Source of the DNA: JANPLG01 sp964609085
GTDB lineage: Bacteria; Armatimonadota; SYMT01
Length of the DNA: 64,000 bases
Direction of reading: 5' to 3'
NCBI GenBank assembly: GCA_964609085.1
Contig: CAZSRZ010000002.1
Span: 54,109 to 118,108, forward strand
The notes under the pieces are model-generated. The model was not told the DNA's origin and did no database searches. It saw only the letters and a program-made list of their open reading frames with translations. How positions within the stretch are numbered: the first letter of the stretch is position 1; each line of letters starts with the position of its first letter. The position numbers and the translations under genes were made by a program. Below, piece after piece: positions 26,814 through 36,078 of this stretch.

Positions 26814-29800
26814 ATGGCGACGCTTCAGGTGACGTGTCCGCGCTGCGGCGCGCAGGGGGGGGTGGACGCTTCGTTTGCGGGCCGGCAGATCCGGTGCCGC
26901 TGCGGGACGGACTTCGTGGTGCCCGCGGTCAGCCCGGCCCCCGGCGCCACTCCTGGCCCGGCGTCCGGTCCCACCGGCTCAGCGGACACCTCTCCGGCTG
27001 ACTGGAGCGTGGGTCTCGAGGTCGGCGGGCGGTTCCTGGTCACGGAGATTCTTGGCGGCCCGGCGCTCTGCCGAGTGGACGACCGAGTGTGGGAAACGAC
27101 CCTGCTCGTGGCTACCGCCAGTGAGGGGGACGAGGATGGCTTCACCTCCGTCGCCGACCGCTGGGTGGCGCTGGGCACCCACCCCAACATCCAGGTCGCT
27201 TACTACCTTCATCGGCTCGGCGGCCGCGCCCGCCTGGTGATGGAGGATCCTGGTCCGAATTCGCTCGCGGACCTACCGGCCGCCGCGCTGGCATCGGACC
27301 CCGGACGCCTGTGCGATCTGGCGATCCAGTCCGCCTGGGGCTTGCTGGCGCTTCACGACGCGGGGATGGTCCACGGGCGGGTGCATGCGGCATGCCTGCG
27401 GGTCACGGGGCTCGACCTGGTTAAGCTGGGGGACATCACCTTCACGTTGACTCCGGGTGAGATGGCGCCTGCTCCGGAGGTGGCTGCCGGTGCATCGCCG
27501 GGACCTCCGGCCGACCTCTGGCAATGGGCGTCCGTCTTCCACAAGCTCGGAGGTGCCGCGGCACCTCCCGCCCTGCGCGAATTGCTCGATCGCTGCCTCG
27601 CGGCCGACCCGGCGCAGCGTCCCCGAGACCTCCGTGAGGCGGTGACGGGGCTGCAGTCGATCTACAAACAGGCGCGCGGGGACTTCTACGCACGCCCCGC
27701 GCCGCGCACCTACGCCGCGGACACGGCAAGCAACCGCGGACTGGCGCTCCTGGCGATCGGGCGTCCCGAAGAAGCCGCCGGGTCGTGGGAAGAGGCGGTC
27801 CGCGTAGCTGCGGGTCACCTGGAGGCGACCTACCACCTCGCCCTCTACCAGTGGCGAAACGGCAAAATCGCCGATGACGAGGTCGTGCGCCGGCTCACGC
27901 CGATTGTTGCGGCCAGCACCGACTGGATGGCACCGATGTTGCAGGGGCACGTCCAGGCTGAGCGTCTGGACCGTCGTTCTGCTCTACTCGGCTACGGGGA
28001 GGCCGAGCGACTCGGAGGCGGAGAAGCTGCGGCGGTGGCGCGCCGGAGAGTCGCCGCTATCCCGGCGGACCACGGCGGGCACGAACTCGCCGAACACCCG
28101 CACGAGGTATGGAGTCTGGGGCTGACCCCCGACGGCTCACGCGTGGTCACGGCGAGCGGCGACTCGCTCCTCCGCGTCTGGGATCTTGCTTCCGGGGAAG
28201 TCACCCACGAGCTGGCGGGCCACCAACACTCCGTCCGGGCGTCGGCGCTGAATGCCGATGGACGATTTGCCATCTCTGGGAGTTGGGACGGCACCGCCAG
28301 GGTGTGGGACATCACGACGGGTGCCGCGGTCCGGCAACTCAAGGGGGAGGCGCCGATCCATTCCGTGGCGCTGAGTGCGGACGCCCGCTATGCCCTGTCT
28401 GGCGGGGACGACCCGGTGCTTCGCTTCTGGGCGACGCAGACGGCCCAGGTGGCACGGTCGATGGAAGGCCACACGGATTCGATCCAGGCGGTGGCCCTCA
28501 ATGCCGATGGTCGCTTTGCGCTGTCGGCCGGCAGGGACGGGGCCGTCTTCCTCTGGGATGTCGCTCAGGCCAGGTGCCTGCAGACGCTGAGCGGGCACAC
28601 CGGCATGGTTCGAGCGGTCGCGCTAAGCGGTGACGGTCGCGTGAGCGTCACCGCGGGAGAAGATCGGACGCTGCGGCTTTGGGACAACGCAACGGGCGTC
28701 TGCGCCCGCGTTTTCGAGGGGCACCAGGATGCAGTTGACGCGGTGGCGATCGCCCTCGCGGCCGGCTGGATCGTGAGCGGCGGCAGGGATCGCACGCTCC
28801 GTGTATGGGAAGTTGCCACCGGGCGTTGCCGGCGCACCATCGGGGGCTATCTGGGCGGTGTGCTGGCGGTCGGGCTGACGCCGGACGCACGCATTTGCGT
28901 CACCGGCAGTGCGGAGAAAACGCTGCGAACGTGGGACCTCTCCGCCTTCACGGGGCCGGACGCGATCAGCATGTCCGCGCCTCCGGCGATCAGCCGTCCG
29001 GAGCGGTCGCAAGAAGCGCAGCGGGTTCAGCGCCAGTACCGGATGCTGGTTGAGAAGGCGGCGCTGGCGGAGAACCCGGCCGCGGAACTCAATCTGCTGC
29101 GGGAAGCCCGATCGCTGACGGGTCGCTCACGTGCGACCGAGGCTCGGGAGAGGTGGCAGCGCCTATCGGGCAGCATGGTTCGGTCCGGGTTGCGCGACGT
29201 CTGGCTGGGTCGGGTGTTTGACCCACCGGAGCAGCCGTGTACCGGTCTTGCCGTGCGGGAGGACGATCTGTGGGTGCTCTCGGGCAGCCCGGACGGCCGT
29301 CCCCGATTGTGGGAAGTGGCGTCCGGACGCTGCCTAAAACCCATGGATGCGCACGGCAGCGAACTCACCGCCGTAGGGCTGAGTCCTGATGGCCGCTGGG
29401 CACTGGCGGGCAGCATGGAGGGCAGCCTCCGTCTGTGGGACGTCGAGCGAGGACGCACAGCCCATAGCTACCTGGGTGTCACTGTGCCGACTCGCGCCGC
29501 GTGCTTGAGCTCAGACGCCCGCTGGGTGCTCTCGGGGAGCGATGACGGCATGGTCCGCGTGTGGGATGTCGCCGGTGGACGGCTTGTGCGCGTGCAGGAG
29601 GGGCATGTCTCACCGGTTCAATCCGTCGCCTGGACGGCGGACGGCCGGTTCATGTTGTCGGGCGACACGGGCGGCACCATCCGCCTTTGGGACGCCGCCT
29701 CCGGGGCGTGCCGGCAGGTGATCGACGACCAGGCCGGTTCCGTGATGGCGCTCTCCTGCGCCCGCGATGGCATCCGGGCTCTGGCAGCCGAGCACGATGG

Positions 29801-30368
29801 AACGATCACCCTGCTGAATCTCGACGACGGTTCGGTGATCCATCGGCTGCAGACGGAACGTATCACGAAGGCGGCTCTCACCCCAGAGGGCCGCTGGGCG
29901 GTGCTGGCCACGGAGGCGGGTGAGGTCGTCGTGTGGGATCTCCCCACCGGCAGCCGCTTGGCGTCCGTCCCCTGCGGGCCGGTCGGCGCGTTCTGCCTCT
30001 CGCCGGATGGGCACTACCTGCTCACCGCCCCGCCGGAGGGCCCCATCAGCGAGTGGATCCTCGATTGGGACCTGGAGCTCCCCCCGGTGGAAGCGTGGTC
30101 AGACGCCGCTCGCCCCTACCTGGCCGCCTTCCTCCGAGTCCACCAACCCTATGCCGTTTACCTTGCGGCGACGCGGGATGTGTCCGATGAAGAGTTGGCC
30201 AATGCGCTGGTGCGCCGCCCCGAGCCGAACTGGACCTCGGAAAACTACCCGGAGTTGCTGGCTACGCTCGCACGAGTCGGGCTCGGCTGGCTGAAGTCCG
30301 AGCGCACGTTCCACGAACTGGAGTCCATGACCGAAGCGTTCGGTCGCGCCGCTGGGAGTGGCTCCTAG
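26814..30368 (+). CDS. Zinc-ribbon / pseudokinase / double WD40-propeller protein
   Basis: 1184 residues, start ATG 26814 with GGAGGG upstream. Residues 8-30 form a zinc ribbon (CPRC and CRC). Residues about 68-290 look like a Ser/Thr kinase fold, but the catalytic HRD is replaced by VHGRVHA and the DFG-like site reads LGDI, so it is probably a pseudokinase. A short helical/TPR-like segment follows. Seven WD40 repeats (about 427-714; RVWDL and RVWDI endings) form one propeller. A helical linker leads to seven more (about 806-1089). No membrane helix is seen. A scaffold or sensor role is inferred. It converges with the propeller-TPR gene at 30394. Confidence 0.87.
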   Translation: MATLQVTCPRCGAQGGVDASFAGRQIRCRCGTDFVVPAVSPAPGATPGPASGPTGSADTSPADWSVGLEVGGRFLVTEILGGPALCRVDDRVWETTLLVATASEGDEDGFTSVADRWVALGTHPNIQVAYYLHRLGGRARLVMEDPGPNSLADLPAAALASDPGRLCDLAIQSAWGLLALHDAGMVHGRVHAACLRVTGLDLVKLGDITFTLTPGEMAPAPEVAAGASPGPPADLWQWASVFHKLGGAAAPPALRELLDRCLAADPAQRPRDLREAVTGLQSIYKQARGDFYARPAPRTYAADTASNRGLALLAIGRPEEAAGSWEEAVRVAAGHLEATYHLALYQWRNGKIADDEVVRRLTPIVAASTDWMAPMLQGHVQAERLDRRSALLGYGEAERLGGGEAAAVARRRVAAIPADHGGHELAEHPHEVWSLGLTPDGSRVVTASGDSLLRVWDLASGEVTHELAGHQHSVRASALNADGRFAISGSWDGTARVWDITTGAAVRQLKGEAPIHSVALSADARYALSGGDDPVLRFWATQTAQVARSMEGHTDSIQAVALNADGRFALSAGRDGAVFLWDVAQARCLQTLSGHTGMVRAVALSGDGRVSVTAGEDRTLRLWDNATGVCARVFEGHQDAVDAVAIALAAGWIVSGGRDRTLRVWEVATGRCRRTIGGYLGGVLAVGLTPDARICVTGSAEKTLRTWDLSAFTGPDAISMSAPPAISRPERSQEAQRVQRQYRMLVEKAALAENPAAELNLLREARSLTGRSRATEARERWQRLSGSMVRSGLRDVWLGRVFDPPEQPCTGLAVREDDLWVLSGSPDGRPRLWEVASGRCLKPMDAHGSELTAVGLSPDGRWALAGSMEGSLRLWDVERGRTAHSYLGVTVPTRAACLSSDARWVLSGSDDGMVRVWDVAGGRLVRVQEGHVSPVQSVAWTADGRFMLSGDTGGTIRLWDAASGACRQVIDDQAGSVMALSCARDGIRALAAEHDGTITLLNLDDGSVIHRLQTERITKAALTPEGRWAVLATEAGEVVVWDLPTGSRLASVPCGPVGAFCLSPDGHYLLTAPPEGPISEWILDWDLELPPVEAWSDAARPYLAAFLRVHQPYAVYLAATRDVSDEELANALVRRPEPNWTSENYPELLATLARVGLGWLKSERTFHELESMTEAFGRAAGSGS

Positions 30369-30393
30369 CTCACTTTGCTCCTCGCTGTCCGGG

Positions 30394-32061
30394 TCACTCC
30401 AGCCGGCTGAAGCGGCTGGAGATGGAGGTGTCGCCCGAGTCGCCGTCGCTCGCGAATCGAAGGTATCGCTGGGCCTCCGCGTGGTCAGGGTCCAGGCTCA
30501 GCACGCGGCGAAACTGGAAGGCGGCCTCCGCCATCCGCCCCGCCTCGTAGCGGGCGATCCCGGCCGCCAGACACCGGCGGATTTCCACGGCGCGGAGGCG
30601 GTCGGCGACTTCCGGGGTAGGGTGCAGGTCCTGCGCCTTGCGCCACAGCGTGATCGCGGTGCCCATGTCGCCCAGGGCATCCTGGGTATCTCCGGCGGCG
30701 AGGAGGGCGCTTGCCTGGCCCCGGCGGACTCGGCCGAGAGCCTCCCTGGAGGCGTGGCGCTGTGGGTCTAAAAGGAGGATGGCTTCGTGCGTTCGCTGGG
30801 TGCCGGACCAATCGCCGGCGGCTTCCAGCCGGAGCGCCTCCGCCTCCAGATCCCCGAGGTGTTGGGATCGGGCCCGTACCATTCGATCAAACAGGCCTGC
30901 GTCCCACGGGGCCAACTCGCGGGCGGACTGCAGCCGGGAAATCGCCTCTCCTCCATCCCTCGCCGCCAGCGCGTCTTCGGCCGCGGTGATGTGGGATGCT
31001 ACCTGCCTCGCGAGACTCGCCTCCAGTTCTTTCGAGGCGCTGACGTTGCTGGGGTCCGCGGCCAGGACCATGTGGAGGTCAGCGATTGCCCGCCCGAGAT
31101 CTCCAGCGGCAATGGCCCCACGGGCCTGGTCGAGGATGAGTGTCTCCGACCCGGCGGCAAAGGCGGCCTCAAAGCACATGGCGATGGAGCTTGTTAGGGT
31201 GACGAGCAGGTAGCGGCCGCTCGGAGACAGGCACACTCCTGTCGGCTCCGCGGGTAGCTGGTAGTCCCACACGGGGTTGCCTCGGGAGTCGAGGCAGAGA
31301 AGCCGATGCTCGGCGCCGTCCGACACCACGGCTGCCGTCCAGCTTGCCGCCTCATCGGTGGCGATGCCGAGGACCGGTTGCCCGACCCCTATTCGCCAGG
31401 CGATCCCGCCGTCGCCGTCTGTCGCCAGCACGTCTCCAGCCTCCGTGCCCACCCGGAGCCGCTGTCCCCTGCGACCGAAGGCAATCGCGCTGGCCGGACT
31501 GTCGAGAGCGTTCTCCGCCAGTAGCACCCGCTCGTGGTCAAATGAGAGGAGCATCCCGTCCCGGAGGCCGACGGCGCAGGCCGACCCATCATACGCAACA
31601 CCTGTGCGGGCAACCGGACCCGGAAGGTCTTTGGACCAGATGGCGCGGCCGCCGATGTCCCCATAGATGAGGCCGTGCGACGCAAACACCTCGTCGGAGA
31701 AAGCAGCGACGAAGAAGCGGCCGTTCCGGCTCGGGGCACAGTCGCTGTAGAGAGCCCGGCGCTCGGGTTGGAAGCGCGACTTGCGTCCCTCGCGAAAGAT
31801 GTAGAGGTCGTCGTCGGTCATCGCGAGCAGCACACCGGCACCGGGGAGAATCTCGAACTCCCGCACAGTCTCCACGGAGATGGCGCTATGCTCCCGCTGC
31901 TCCCCCGACACGCCCACCTCCAGGAGCTTGTACGTGCGAGTGGCGAACATGTCGGGCTGGATCAACAGGGCGTTGCCGTCATCGTCGACGGCATTCAGCC
32001 CCGACGGAATCAGGCCTCGGATGCGGTGCTGCCACAGAAGGTTGACCGTCGTTTCGCGCAC
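30394..32061 (-). CDS. Beta-propeller plus TPR protein
   Basis: 555 residues, GTG start three bases after the stop of the NHL gene, so translation is probably coupled. Residues about 1-300 form a PQQ/WD-like propeller: repeated hydrophobic strands such as AIWSKDLPGPVART, GIAWRIGVGQPVLGIAT and NPVWDYQLPAEPTGV. Residues about 310-550 are TPR-like helices, including AIAAGDLGRAIADLHMVLAADP and AEAAFQFRRVLSLDPDHAEAQRYL. There is no signal peptide. The likely role is protein-protein interaction together with the NHL protein and the AAA ATPase of the same gene run. Confidence 0.82.
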   Translation of the reverse strand: MRETTVNLLWQHRIRGLIPSGLNAVDDDGNALLIQPDMFATRTYKLLEVGVSGEQREHSAISVETVREFEILPGAGVLLAMTDDDLYIFREGRKSRFQPERRALYSDCAPSRNGRFFVAAFSDEVFASHGLIYGDIGGRAIWSKDLPGPVARTGVAYDGSACAVGLRDGMLLSFDHERVLLAENALDSPASAIAFGRRGQRLRVGTEAGDVLATDGDGGIAWRIGVGQPVLGIATDEAASWTAAVVSDGAEHRLLCLDSRGNPVWDYQLPAEPTGVCLSPSGRYLLVTLTSSIAMCFEAAFAAGSETLILDQARGAIAAGDLGRAIADLHMVLAADPSNVSASKELEASLARQVASHITAAEDALAARDGGEAISRLQSARELAPWDAGLFDRMVRARSQHLGDLEAEALRLEAAGDWSGTQRTHEAILLLDPQRHASREALGRVRRGQASALLAAGDTQDALGDMGTAITLWRKAQDLHPTPEVADRLRAVEIRRCLAAGIARYEAGRMAEAAFQFRRVLSLDPDHAEAQRYLRFASDGDSGDTSISSRFSRLE

Positions 32062-32064
32062 GGC

Positions 32065-33045
32065 TTACTCCGGGGTGGCGAACTCGCGCAGGCGGATCAC
32101 ACGATGGTTGGCGGTGTCGGCTACGTAGACGGTGTCATCGGCCGCAACCGCCACGCCGCAGGGTCCATTCAACGATCCGTGGCCCTGAACTTCCGTGATG
32201 ATCGCCACCGACCTGCCGGCCGGATCGAAGATCTGGATCCGATGATTGCCGGTTTCGGCGACGATCACGCGCCCCTGGCGGTCGATGGCCAGATCCTGCG
32301 GCTCGTTCAGGAACCCCGCGGCGACCCCGATGCCCCCGAATTGGCCCAACGTCTGTAGCTCGGAGGAAAAGACATGGACCACGTGGCGGCTGCGGTCCGC
32401 CACGAAGATGCGGCCCGCGCGGTCGACACAGATCCCCTGCGGGCTACCCATCAGCACTCCGCCCCGGGCGGTCAACCCGCCGATGGCCAGGGGCTGACCG
32501 TAGCGGGCCCAGACGGTCAGGCGCCGGTTGCCGGTGTCCGCGACGAACAGGTTCCCGCAGGGTCCCAGGGCGAGGCCCGTCGGTGACTGGAACTGGCTCA
32601 ACCCACTCCCCGACGAACCGAAGCATCCCAGCGACGAGCCGTCCACACCGATCACCTGGACACGGGAGTTCCCCTGTTCGAGGACATAGAGCCGGCCTTC
32701 TTCGTCGACGACGCAACCCTGCGGGTTGAGAAAGCATCCCCCGAGGTGGCCACGTGCGCCGAGGACAGCGACATCTCCCTGGATCGATATGCGCTGGACC
32801 CGGTGGTTGTAGGAGTCCGCGACGAACAGGTTGCCTTCTCCGTCCACGGCTACGCCGCCGGGGGAGAGGAACTGCCCGACGCCGCTCCCTCGTTCACCGA
32901 CCACTTCCACAGCGCGCCATACGGATACCGGAGTCGACGCGGCCACGGTGCGTGGGGCGGGGGTCGCCGCCGGGACTTCCTGCCGGGCGCGTTTGGGGGG
33001 TCGAGCGTCGCCGATTTCCAGGAAGTCGAATCTGTTGTCGCTCAT
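32065..33045 (-). CDS. NHL-repeat beta-propeller protein
   Basis: About 326 residues from the ATG at 33045 (MSDNRFDFLEIGD), preferred because the earlier in-frame codons overlap the dapF end. A Pro/Ala-rich linker (residues 15-42) leads into NHL repeats. These have the form GVAVDGEGNLFVADSYNHRVQ, with five or six copies (for example LALGPCGNLFVADTGNRRL, ICVDRAGRIFVADRSRHVV and AVAADDTVYVADTANHRV). They form a six-bladed propeller. No signal sequence is present, so a cytoplasmic binding or scaffold role is likely. It is directly followed by the propeller-TPR gene. Confidence 0.88.
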   Translation of the reverse strand: MSDNRFDFLEIGDARPPKRARQEVPAATPAPRTVAASTPVSVWRAVEVVGERGSGVGQFLSPGGVAVDGEGNLFVADSYNHRVQRISIQGDVAVLGARGHLGGCFLNPQGCVVDEEGRLYVLEQGNSRVQVIGVDGSSLGCFGSSGSGLSQFQSPTGLALGPCGNLFVADTGNRRLTVWARYGQPLAIGGLTARGGVLMGSPQGICVDRAGRIFVADRSRHVVHVFSSELQTLGQFGGIGVAAGFLNEPQDLAIDRQGRVIVAETGNHRIQIFDPAGRSVAIITEVQGHGSLNGPCGVAVAADDTVYVADTANHRVIRLREFATPE

Positions 33046-33109
33046 CAGGGGAATTGCGTCTGGGACTGCGTGTGCTGAAGCCACGACGATCACGGCGGGG
33101 CAGTACGCA

Positions 33110-33940
33110 TCATATCCCAGCCCCCGCATACACGAAAGCCGCGGGCCCCGTCATGGTCAGTTCCAACCCCGGGCCGACGCTCACCTGCAGCGTCCCTCCG
33201 CGCGACACTACTTCCATCTCCGCACCGGATCGACCGGACAGCAGCGAGGCCACCGCCACGGCGCATGCCCCCGTACCGCAAGCCAGCGTCTCACCGGCAC
33301 CTCGCTCCCAGATCCTCACCCGGGCTCGACCGGGTTCCTCCAGTGTGGTCCACATGATGGACGTGCGCTCGGGAAAGAGCGGGTGGTGTTCTAGACGCGG
33401 GCTCAGCCCGGCGAACTCCAGCTCGCTCGGCTCATGGTAGACCACCGTGTGCGCCGTCCCGGTGGACAGAGCATAGATCTGCAGCGGGGTCCCGCCGACG
33501 TCGATCCACTCACCGAGGACTTGGTTGGTCTGGAAGAGGGCGGGGATCGCAGCGGGCTCGAGCCGGGCCCGGCCCATAGCGATCCGCACATCCGCGCGCG
33601 TCCCCTCGCTCCGGGTGATCTCCACTTGTCGCACCCCGGCGATCGTCTCAATGGAGAAAGCCCTGCCTTCTACCAGGCCTTCGCGCACCGCGTACCAAGC
33701 GATGCATCTAAGTCCGTTGCCGCAATCATCCTCGGTGCCGTCCGGGTTGAACATCCGCATGCGGATGTCGGCTAAGGATGAAGGCAGGGCAGCCAGCAGT
33801 CCATCGCTCCCGATCGCCGTCCGGCGGCAACAGACCGCACGTGCCACGGCGGACCAGTCCAACTCCAGCCCGGAGAGGCCGAGACCGGTTACGACAAAGT
33901 CGTTTCCGGCACCCTCAAACTTCTGAAACGGCAGGTTCAC
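33110..33940 (-). CDS. dapF: Diaminopimelate epimerase
   Basis: Converts LL- to meso-diaminopimelate for lysine and peptidoglycan synthesis. About 276 residues. The two catalytic Cys are in DDCGNGLRC and ACGTGACA, with the usual FQKFEGAGNDFV N-terminus. The start is not certain: GTG 33940 (VNLPFQKFEG) fits the family best, and a TTG lies eight codons upstream. Either way the 5' end overlaps the AAA ATPase gene's end, by 26 or 50 bases, implying translational coupling. A housekeeping enzyme inside a run of uncharacterised propeller/AAA genes is unusual. Confidence 0.94.
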   Translation of the reverse strand: MNLPFQKFEGAGNDFVVTGLGLSGLELDWSAVARAVCCRRTAIGSDGLLAALPSSLADIRMRMFNPDGTEDDCGNGLRCIAWYAVREGLVEGRAFSIETIAGVRQVEITRSEGTRADVRIAMGRARLEPAAIPALFQTNQVLGEWIDVGGTPLQIYALSTGTAHTVVYHEPSELEFAGLSPRLEHHPLFPERTSIMWTTLEEPGRARVRIWERGAGETLACGTGACAVAVASLLSGRSGAEMEVVSRGGTLQVSVGPGLELTMTGPAAFVYAGAGI

Positions 33941-35591
33941 CCGGGCTCTCGGCGGTCTCGGCAACTTCGGCAGACTGGGCGTCGTCCGCCGCAGCCGCGT
34001 CCGGCATTGCTCCGCCGGCCGCTGGAGATTCAGCCGCCACGGCCGGGTGCGTGGGGGGGTGACGGCCGTACTCCTGCTCCAGAGTCGGGTGCGCTTCTGT
34101 TGCCGCTGTGTCCGACGACGCCGTTCGGGCTCGAGTGGACGCCCATTCCCGCAGCACGTCGATCTGTTCGCGCATGGTCCGGCTCAGCGGCACGGAGATC
34201 CGAATGCTGGCGAGGACGTCGTCCGTAGTGATGTCACGACCACCGTCGAACGCATCGTAGAGGGCGGATACGATCGCCTGCTCGATCTCAGCCCCGCTGT
34301 AGCCCATTGCTGCCGCAGCGAGGGCCCGCCGGTCGAAGTTGGCCGCATCCCTCTTCCGCTTGCGGAAGTGGATATCAAAGATTTCTTCGCGCTCGGTCTG
34401 TCCCGGCAGGTCCACGAAGAAGATCTCGTCGAAGCGTCCCTTGCGGAGCAGTTCCGGCGGCAACATGTCGACGCGGTTCGCCGTGGCGACCACGAAGACC
34501 GCCGCCTTCTTCTCCTGCAGCCAGGTTATGAAGCTCGCGAAGACTCGGGCTGTCGTGCCGCCGTCCGTCACGCCGCTCGACTGGGTGCCCGAGAAGCCCT
34601 TCTCCAGCTCGTCGAGCCAAAGGACGGCCGGAGCGATCGACTCCGCCATTCTAATCGCGCGACGCATGTTCTCTTCGCTCTGACCGACGATGCCGCCGAA
34701 GATCTTGCCGACGTCCAGCCGGACGAGAGGAAGGCGCCACTGGCTGGCGATTGCCTTCGCAGCCAGGCTCTTCCCGCAGCCCTGAACCCCGAGCAGCAGG
34801 ATGCCCTTGGGCGAAGGTAAGCCGAAGTCGCGGGCACGCTGGCCGAACGCGGCGCTACGCTTGCGCATCCAGTCCTTCAAGACGTCGAGGCCGCCGACGT
34901 CCGCCATCGTCTCATCCATCCGGTAGTACTCGAGCATCCCGCTCTTCCGGATAATCTGTTCCTTCTCGGTGAGGATCGTGTCCACGTCGAACTTGCGCTT
35001 CTCCACCAGGCTCCGCGCAAACACGTTCTCCGCTTCGTTCGCCGTCAGGCCCACCGCAGCTTCGATCACCCGCTCCCGCTCCGCCGGGTCCAATTTCGTC
35101 TCGATCTGCGCGTTGTTCTTGACCGACTGGATGATGTTCTCCAGCAGTCGATCCAGATCTTCGTGGTCCGGCAAGGCGTAGTCGACGACCGTCACCTCTT
35201 TCTCCAGCTCGGGCGGCAGCTTCAACGTCGGCGCCAGGACGACCAGCGTCTTGTAGCTGGTCTTCAGTGAGTAGGTCAGGTCCCGCAGCCGGCGAGTGAT
35301 GTCGGTGTCGGTGATGAAGGGGTGGAAGTCTTTGAGGACGAAGACGGCCGGCTCTGTGGATTGCTCGATGTAGTCCAGCACAGCCATCGGTTGGCGGGTG
35401 TTCTTGTCGCGCGCGGTCGGAGAGGTCACCAGCCCCTGCGTCACGGTCCACACAAACATCCGCTTACCGCGGTTGGTGCTGATCGCGCGCAGTGCATCCT
35501 CGACGCGCTTCTCTTCCCAGGAAACCACGTAGATGAGTGGATACCGTGCCCGGATGAGGATCTCAAGTTCCTGGTCGACCGTGCTGGCCAT
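33915..35591 (-). CDS. Ycf46-like AAA-family ATPase
   Basis: About 558 residues. Residues 1-200 are a degenerate AAA-like domain without Walker A (LIRARYPLIYVVSWEEKRVE opens it), as in the cyanobacterial/plastid Ycf46 family. The active module has Walker A GVQGCGKS near residue 267, Walker B AVLWLDELEKG near 319, ATANRVDMLPPELLRKGRFDE with arginine finger, and a C-terminal lid. An Ala/Glu-rich, probably disordered tail follows. ATG 35591 has AGGGAG upstream; a GTG at 35618 would overlap the preceding stop by four bases. Ycf46 proteins are linked to CO2 use in cyanobacteria; the role here is unknown. Confidence 0.88.
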   Translation of the reverse strand: MASTVDQELEILIRARYPLIYVVSWEEKRVEDALRAISTNRGKRMFVWTVTQGLVTSPTARDKNTRQPMAVLDYIEQSTEPAVFVLKDFHPFITDTDITRRLRDLTYSLKTSYKTLVVLAPTLKLPPELEKEVTVVDYALPDHEDLDRLLENIIQSVKNNAQIETKLDPAERERVIEAAVGLTANEAENVFARSLVEKRKFDVDTILTEKEQIIRKSGMLEYYRMDETMADVGGLDVLKDWMRKRSAAFGQRARDFGLPSPKGILLLGVQGCGKSLAAKAIASQWRLPLVRLDVGKIFGGIVGQSEENMRRAIRMAESIAPAVLWLDELEKGFSGTQSSGVTDGGTTARVFASFITWLQEKKAAVFVVATANRVDMLPPELLRKGRFDEIFFVDLPGQTEREEIFDIHFRKRKRDAANFDRRALAAAAMGYSGAEIEQAIVSALYDAFDGGRDITTDDVLASIRISVPLSRTMREQIDVLREWASTRARTASSDTAATEAHPTLEQEYGRHPPTHPAVAAESPAAGGAMPDAAAADDAQSAEVAETAESPGEPAVSEV

Positions 35592-35614
35592 GGCGGCGCT
35601 CCCTGCCGGCGGGG

Positions 35615-35863
35615 TCACGCCCCCTCGGGCTGGACGACCTCGACGCTGATCTCATGCACCATGCCGTCGTCGGTGGCGACCCACTCTTCCTTGAAGCTGC
35701 GGAGAGAGATATCGTTGCGCGTGTCCCGGAGGAGCCGGGTGAGCTGCTGCCCGAAGTTGCGCTCTGTGGAGGCCGCCTGTATGGCGCGAGCGGGGGCGCT
35801 GTCGGCCACGTCGGAGTGATTCTCCGTTCGTGCTTTCAGGACCTGACGGTTGGTATCAGCCAT
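35615..35863 (-). CDS. Conserved-looking small protein upstream of the AAA ATPase
   Basis: 82 residues, not recognised. The first half is polar and Ala-rich (DVADSAPARAIQAAS). The second half has LTRLLRDTRNDISLRSFKEEW and the strand-like GMVHEISVEVVQ. It has no Cys motif or membrane helix. It is the first gene of the minus-strand run and ends 23 bases before the ATPase ATG, or overlaps a possible GTG start by four bases (GTGA). Such tight coupling suggests an adaptor or regulator of the ATPase, which is inference. Confidence 0.6.
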   Translation of the reverse strand: MADTNRQVLKARTENHSDVADSAPARAIQAASTERNFGQQLTRLLRDTRNDISLRSFKEEWVATDDGMVHEISVEVVQPEGA

Positions 35864-35898
35864 GTGAATTCATCCTGGCGACGCGGCGGACCGGGGCC

Positions 35899-35964
35899 GA
35901 GAGTGGGCGAGCGGTCGAGAGTCGGCGAGCGGTCGAGAGTCGGCGAGCGGTCAAGAGTCGGCGG
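35899..35964 (+). repeat. 18-bp tandem repeat, 3.7 copies
   Basis: GAGAGTCGGCGAGCGGTC repeats head to tail: copies at 35899 (one mismatch), 35917, 35935 and a partial copy at 35953. It lies between divergent genes, 36 bases upstream of the 82-residue protein's start, so it would be in its promoter or leader. No spacer structure exists, so this is not a CRISPR. Unit length in multiples of three gives long spurious frames. Confidence 0.85.
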
Positions 35965-36078
35965 ATTGTATCATGTGAGGCCGCGCAGCAGAGGGACGGC
36001 CCCGATCCTGAAACCTGACTCCGTCCTCTGCCGGCACCACACTCAGAACAGAGGGATCCCCCGAGGAGAGTGAGTAGG

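Noticed and set aside
35899..35964. CRISPR array
   Set aside because: The units are contiguous, 18 bases long and without spacers; no cas genes are present.
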